The position numbers and the translations under genes are program-made. Source: Cyprinodon diabolis (Eukaryota; Chordata; Actinopteri; Cyprinodontiformes; Cyprinodontidae). Taken from it: a stretch of DNA of 64,000 bases. The number at the start of each line of letters is the position of its first letter. Position 1 is the stretch's first letter. Of the stretch, positions 61,849 to 64,000 are shown piece by piece. The notes under the pieces are model-generated. The model was not told the DNA's origin and made no database searches. It saw nothing but the letters and a program-made list of their open reading frames with translations. The DNA lies in contig CM060065.1 in assembly GCA_030533445.1 (NCBI GenBank), positions 24,214,974 to 24,278,973 of the forward strand, in the 5' to 3' direction.

Positions 61849-63117
61849 GTATATATATGTATATATATATGAATATATGTATGTATATATATGTATATAT
61901 ATATATATAAAAATTTGACTAAATCCTCATATTAGGATTAAATTATACTTTACACTTTTATGCTAGTTTACTTCATGAAGGGTCAATCTATTGTATTTAT
62001 ATTATTTTAACAATAACATAAGATTCTGGTCTCCAAGGTCTAGTGTTAGAAGGTCTCTCACCTTGCCATCTCTATGGACTCTGAGTGTGAAAGCAGGTCT
62101 GGTCCTCGGCTGTTCTGCAGCCACACAAGCCTGAACCTGCAGCTGGACTTGGCTCTGATCCCTTCTGTCCTCCTCCAGCTCCTCACCCAGAAGTTCTCTG
62201 CTTTCATCTTCTGCTATCTGTCCACAGGTCTTCTCACTGCCATGCCTCTCCTCCCAGTTCTCCTCAGTCATCACATCTTTGTCCCTCAAAATGTGGCTGA
62301 CCTCCTTTTGCAGAGACGGTTTCATAGACACCTTCCCCTTACATTGACCCGGACCGCTACGGTCAGCACTGAGGTGCGCCTGGCTGTCTGGAGCAATTTC
62401 TTTCTGGAGTTGATGACAGGAGACATAAGTTAAAGATGGAGGATCTTGTGATGAAGCTCCTTGGCTGCAGCTGAGCTGGATGGCTCCCGGGAGAGAAGAT
62501 GTTGGAGGAGGGAGCTTAAGGGAGCTTTCTGTCTCCCAAAACCTCTGGAGCTGCTGACTCTGGCGCAGTGAAGCAGGAAAATGAGTGGGCTGAGTACAGC
62601 TGGAGTTACACAGAGTGCTTTCCATCTGGCTTTTGTCCAGAGTGGCCAGCTCCAGCTGAGGGGGTATGTTGTGTAGGCAACACATCTGAGGCTCACAGCA
62701 GGTCTGGTAGCCACAGCCCGGCTCACGACCTCGGTGAAACAGGGCAGGTAGAGCCAAGCAGGCCATGGGCTGGGGCCTTAAAATACTGGAACAGGCCAAT
62801 CCTGAAGGATAAGTGCAATTTCCCCCCTCAACAGTCAGCTGACCTGTGAAAGCAAAAAAGATACATAATATATCATCAATCCATAAAGCACAGAATTTAA
62901 AAAAATTACAGATTATGAATTTCTTTGTTAAAATCTCAATAAAAAAAAAGCATAAAAACTTTGAATACAACCAATTTACTTTTATATTATAGAGTTTACC
63001 AAAAGAGGAAATCTGCTTTGTCCAGTAGCTGGCATCCCAGTTAAATTTGATCTTGACAGGACTCAAGGAATCTGTGTGGAGAGACGCCTCCAGCAGCTGC
63101 TGCATCTGAAGAGATAT
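50330..63117 (-). CDS. trim66: trim66 (TIF1-delta), 3' part, 12 exons, 5' end outside window
   Basis: Exons, in gene order: 63000-63117, 62062-62843, 60290-60304, 59574-59783, 57120-57240, 56938-57019, 56673-56844, 52156-52991, 51952-52072, 51763-51837, 50666-50818, 50330-50566. All join in phase with GT/AG sites and give about 973 residues. TRIM66 is a TIF1-family nuclear corepressor. The RING-like/B-box/coiled-coil part lies upstream of the window. What is seen: the post-coiled-coil [11 protein letters not shown] segment (equivalent to CDPxFWA in TRIM24/33), a long Q/S/P-rich middle, an HP1-binding PVVCL motif, a long acidic stretch, a C4HC3 PHD finger, a bromodomain and a basic tail. The PHD ([16 protein letters not shown]) and [22 protein letters not shown] bromodomain text identify TRIM66 rather than TRIM24, TRIM28 or TRIM33. 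All key zinc ligands and the bromodomain Asn are present, so the visible part looks functional. Confidence 0.93.
50666..50818 (-). CDS. trim66: trim66 exon: bromodomain core
   Basis: 51 codons: [20 protein letters not shown] ... FRNCAKFNY. It holds the PMDLS motif and the Asn of NCAKFN that binds acetyl-lysine in active bromodomains. Confidence 0.94.
51763..51837 (-). CDS. trim66: trim66 exon: start of bromodomain
   Basis: 25 codons, [20 protein letters not shown] then PVSPL, bounded by GACTGTAG and GTAAGTG. It forms the first helix and the start of the ZA loop. Confidence 0.92.
51952..52072 (-). CDS. trim66: trim66 exon: second half of PHD finger
   Basis: [20 protein letters not shown] supplies the last two zinc Cys, and the exon ends CDQR before GTATGG. 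The junction residue is Ile (FPIGDW), where relatives usually carry Ser or Gly. Confidence 0.9.
52156..52991 (-). CDS. trim66: trim66 exon: acidic region and first half of PHD finger
   Basis: 836 bases from [16 protein letters not shown] to LLSFP. Residues roughly 45-210 of the exon are dominated by D, E and S ([37 protein letters not shown]). They are followed by [23 protein letters not shown], the first zinc ligands of the PHD finger. The donor AAT/GTAAGC splits a codon. Confidence 0.92.
53139..54628 (+). mobile_element. Internally deleted hAT transposon in trim66 intron
   Basis: 1490 bp flanked by the perfect 8-bp duplication ATGATTGT (53131-53138 and 54629-54636), the hAT signature. The ends are imperfect inverted repeats: CATCGGCGTCGCCAG at left, CAGGGGCGTTGCTAG at right read in reverse. 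Both are followed by ACTGGGGCAC words. The transposase is broken (see next entry). It lies between two trim66 exons in opposite orientation. Confidence 0.88.
53541..54295 (+). pseudogene. hAT transposase remnant (ZMYM/KRBA2-like type)
   Basis: The N-terminal start [16 protein letters not shown] at 53541 is followed by a small intron (donor about 53610, acceptor TTTGCTGTAG at 53726) and an acidic stretch ending [12 protein letters not shown]. The text then jumps to the C-terminal dimerisation motif ([20 protein letters not shown], 54100-54160) and a short tail. The zinc finger and the RNase H-like catalytic core between about 53960 and 54050 are deleted. Confidence 0.82.
54637..55425. other. 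trim66 intron DNA without recognised element
   Basis: Unique AT-rich sequence between the hAT element and the inverted repeat. Confidence 0.5.
55430..56200. repeat. Long inverted-repeat element in trim66 intron
   Basis: 55435-55570 (ATGGCGTAAATATCGGT, GCTTAGGGGCCCCCAACCTC, GGGGCCCCATCACTGAC) is matched in reverse by 55925-56050. Positions 55600-55920 are matched in reverse by 56055-56195 (GTGGGCCCCA, TATAAATAAGGTCC, ATCAAGTGGGT). The arrangement looks like two inverted, partly overlapping copies of one transposon. Confidence 0.7.
56673..56844 (-). CDS. trim66: trim66 exon with HP1-binding motif
   Basis: 57 codons plus one base after CTCTGTTTCCCTGTGAAG. PVVCL (56793-56807) fits PxVxL, the HP1 chromoshadow-binding motif by which TIF1 proteins contact heterochromatin. 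It is followed by [20 protein letters not shown], and the exon ends WQQ before GTACAT. Confidence 0.87.
56938..57019 (-). CDS. trim66: trim66 exon ([15 protein letters not shown])
   Basis: 82 bases between TTTTCTCTATTCAG and GTGTGT. It encodes [20 protein letters not shown] and a short basic/serine end. The phases at both ends agree with the neighbours. Confidence 0.8.
57120..57240 (-). CDS. trim66: trim66 exon ([15 protein letters not shown])
   Basis: 40 codons plus one base after CTTTGTCTTTTTTCAG. It includes a basic KQRRAS site and [10 protein letters not shown] at the end. The frame links to the following exon through a split Asp codon. Confidence 0.85.
57300..57725 (+). mobile_element. 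LTR-like element in trim66 intron
   Basis: A T/C-rich block with CACACCTGCTCTATATCAGC, ATATATACTCTTCC, TTTCATTAAACCTGC and CTCTGCATTTGGGTCC, ending near CATGTTGACAGAAC. The layout is the same as the 26 and 32 kb copies but the sequence is divergent. Boundaries are approximate. Confidence 0.45.
58595..58985 (+). repeat. Dispersed repeat, copy 2 (short form) in trim66 intron
   Basis: It shares ordered words with 17050-17775, ending GAATGATTGACAATTAAGAT, TTAGATGATCCACCC and CCTTTAAG. It lacks about 330 bases found in the other copy. Confidence 0.65.
59574..59783 (-). CDS. trim66: trim66 exon, basic/serine-rich
   Basis: 70 codons, phase 0 to 0, starting [15 protein letters not shown] after TTCTCTTACTGTTTGCAACAG and ending AGPAKK before GTGACC. 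It contains a basic TRKRRSRS run. The donor is weaker than the others, so the end is less certain. Confidence 0.75.
60290..60304 (-). CDS. trim66: trim66 15-base microexon (RGVDQ)
   Basis: GCATCTTTTCCCCAG precedes CGGGGTGTAGATCAG, followed by GTAAGTA. Both splice sites are near consensus, and the 15 bases keep the frame between the phase-0 ends of its neighbours. It would be optional, since skipping it also keeps the frame. A larger exon in the same frame using an earlier acceptor is possible. Confidence 0.55.
61637..61912. repeat. (TA)n-rich microsatellite in trim66 intron
   Basis: About 275 bases of TA with interspersed TATACATATG and TATGTATA units. It produces long Tyr-Ile frames on both strands that are not genes. 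A CAGTACA interruption lies at 61731-61737. Confidence 0.95.
62062..62843 (-). CDS. trim66: trim66 large middle exon
   Basis: 260 codons starting [12 protein letters not shown] and ending RVHRDGK before GTGAGA. The acceptor is TTTTGCTTTCACAG. The content is low in predicted structure, rich in Q, S, P and C, with an acidic patch ([19 protein letters not shown]) near the end. It corresponds to the poorly conserved TIF1 central region. Confidence 0.88.
63000..63117 (-). CDS. trim66: trim66 exon: post-coiled-coil segment
   Basis: 39 codons plus one base: [11 protein letters not shown]..., [18 protein letters not shown]. The acceptor is TTTGTCCATAAG and the donor TTTTG/GTAAAC. This matches the TIF1-family segment that follows the coiled coil. 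The preceding exon was not found before 64000, so the intron is longer than 880 bases. Confidence 0.85.
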
Positions 63118-64000
63118 CTTATGGACAAACACAAACCTTTTTAACTAACATGGGCAAAATTTTTAACAGGTAGATGCATCCTAGTGAAGAAGAATGTGGT
63201 CCGAAGCTAATGTGTTTGATTCAAAAGCCAAAATCATATATCAACGCATGATGCTTGATCAACTGAGATAACTAGATTGGACTCTGTGCTTCAAGGGCAA
63301 ACACAAACAGATGTAAACAAGACATTAAGCTGGAGCTGAATCATTTCCAGAGTAAAGTCACTGCTGATTCAGAGACATCGTCAAAAGTGTCTTACCTTTA
63401 GTGGATAAAAAAACGTAACTATTTCTCAGTGGTGTTCAATTTTTGTTGGATTTTTTTTTCAGATGGAAGTAAATTTTGCATTGTATTTAAAAATCTGTCT
63501 AAATAAGGGGGAAAAAACAATTACTGTAATGGGTTGAGTCCAGGAAGAACGTTCCAGAGTCATTATGAAAGTTGAAAGAGTCCAGACTCGAGAATGCAGA
63601 TGACATGAAGGCCATTATCAAAGCAATCTGGGCTTTCCCTACACCTTAGAGTATCCACATGTAATTCACTCTAAAGCGGACCTAACTCAGTGTTCAATGC
63701 AAGTACTGCTAATTGTTAATAAACTTTAATGTGTACCAGTAATTTATTAAGACTCGGAACATCAGAAGTGCAAACAGTTGATTTGAGTAAATTTCACAAG
63801 TTTCTGAGTGTGAATGCAGCTCTGTCCGTTCATCTCCACCTTTCTAAATGCAGATTATACGTGTGATTTTCTTTCCTCGCCGTTTAAGTCCAACTCCCAA
63901 GTTCACATAACACAACATTGTTACAATGGAAGTGAAACCTAAAGATGGGCTCCTGATTCGGATCTGAAACATTTTTGCAGTATCAAGTTTATCATTAAAC

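Noticed and set aside
61557..61918. Long Tyr/Ile frames on both strands
   Set aside because: They are translations of the TA microsatellite and have no sequence complexity.
63395..63415. Donor-like CTAAAG/GTAAGAC as an upstream trim66 exon end
   Set aside because: All three frames before it soon reach a stop and no suitable acceptor lies within the open stretch.
1..64000. Search for tRNA, rRNA, CRISPR or bacterial-type genes
   Set aside because: None seen; the tRNA-like words belong to SINE copies with degenerate promoters and no cloverleaf.

Overview
The window is nuclear DNA of a ray-finned (teleost) fish. The evidence is AT-rich, intron-split vertebrate genes separated by long stretches packed with fish-type transposons: Tc1/mariner, hAT, L2-like and other LINEs, tRNA-derived SINEs, LTR-like elements and fold-back elements. 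There are no bacterial operons, CRISPR arrays or ribosomal RNA genes. The low GC and repeat set fit a spiny-rayed teleost, but the species cannot be fixed from the sequence.

Left edge (1-1.6 kb): a minus-strand gene whose 3' end lies outside the window. It encodes a THAP zinc finger, a coiled coil and the start of a transposase-type helix-turn-helix. Its two visible exons join in phase, and the upstream DNA carries ETS/CRE and YY1-like promoter words.

Middle (1.6-50 kb): no protein-coding host gene that I can support. It holds a Tc1/mariner element that is whole except for one stop codon (7.47-8.69 kb), decayed LINEs (3.7, 5.6, 36.8 and 37-40 kb), three SINE copies, LTR-like remnants, a 307-bp palindromic fold-back element with a 6-bp target duplication (28.2 kb), long TA tracts and several inverted-repeat pairs. 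Between these lie moderately GC-rich, non-repetitive patches with homeodomain-type words that look like conserved non-coding elements, although no alignment was possible.

Right side (50.3-63.1 kb, continuing beyond 64 kb): the 3' part of trim66 (TIF1-delta) on the minus strand. Twelve exons, including one 15-base microexon, join in phase to give about 973 residues. These run from the region after the coiled coil through an HP1-binding PxVxL motif and a long acidic stretch to the C-terminal PHD finger and bromodomain. Its introns contain an internally deleted hAT transposon with a perfect 8-bp target duplication, an inverted-repeat element, an LTR-like element and a TA microsatellite.

The only functional link I can suggest is that both genes encode chromatin or DNA-binding proteins. 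I found no evidence for a new multi-gene system. The most interesting leads are the trim66 microexon, its acidic region, the host-like promoter of the THAP gene, the near-intact DD36E element and the nested transposon structures.
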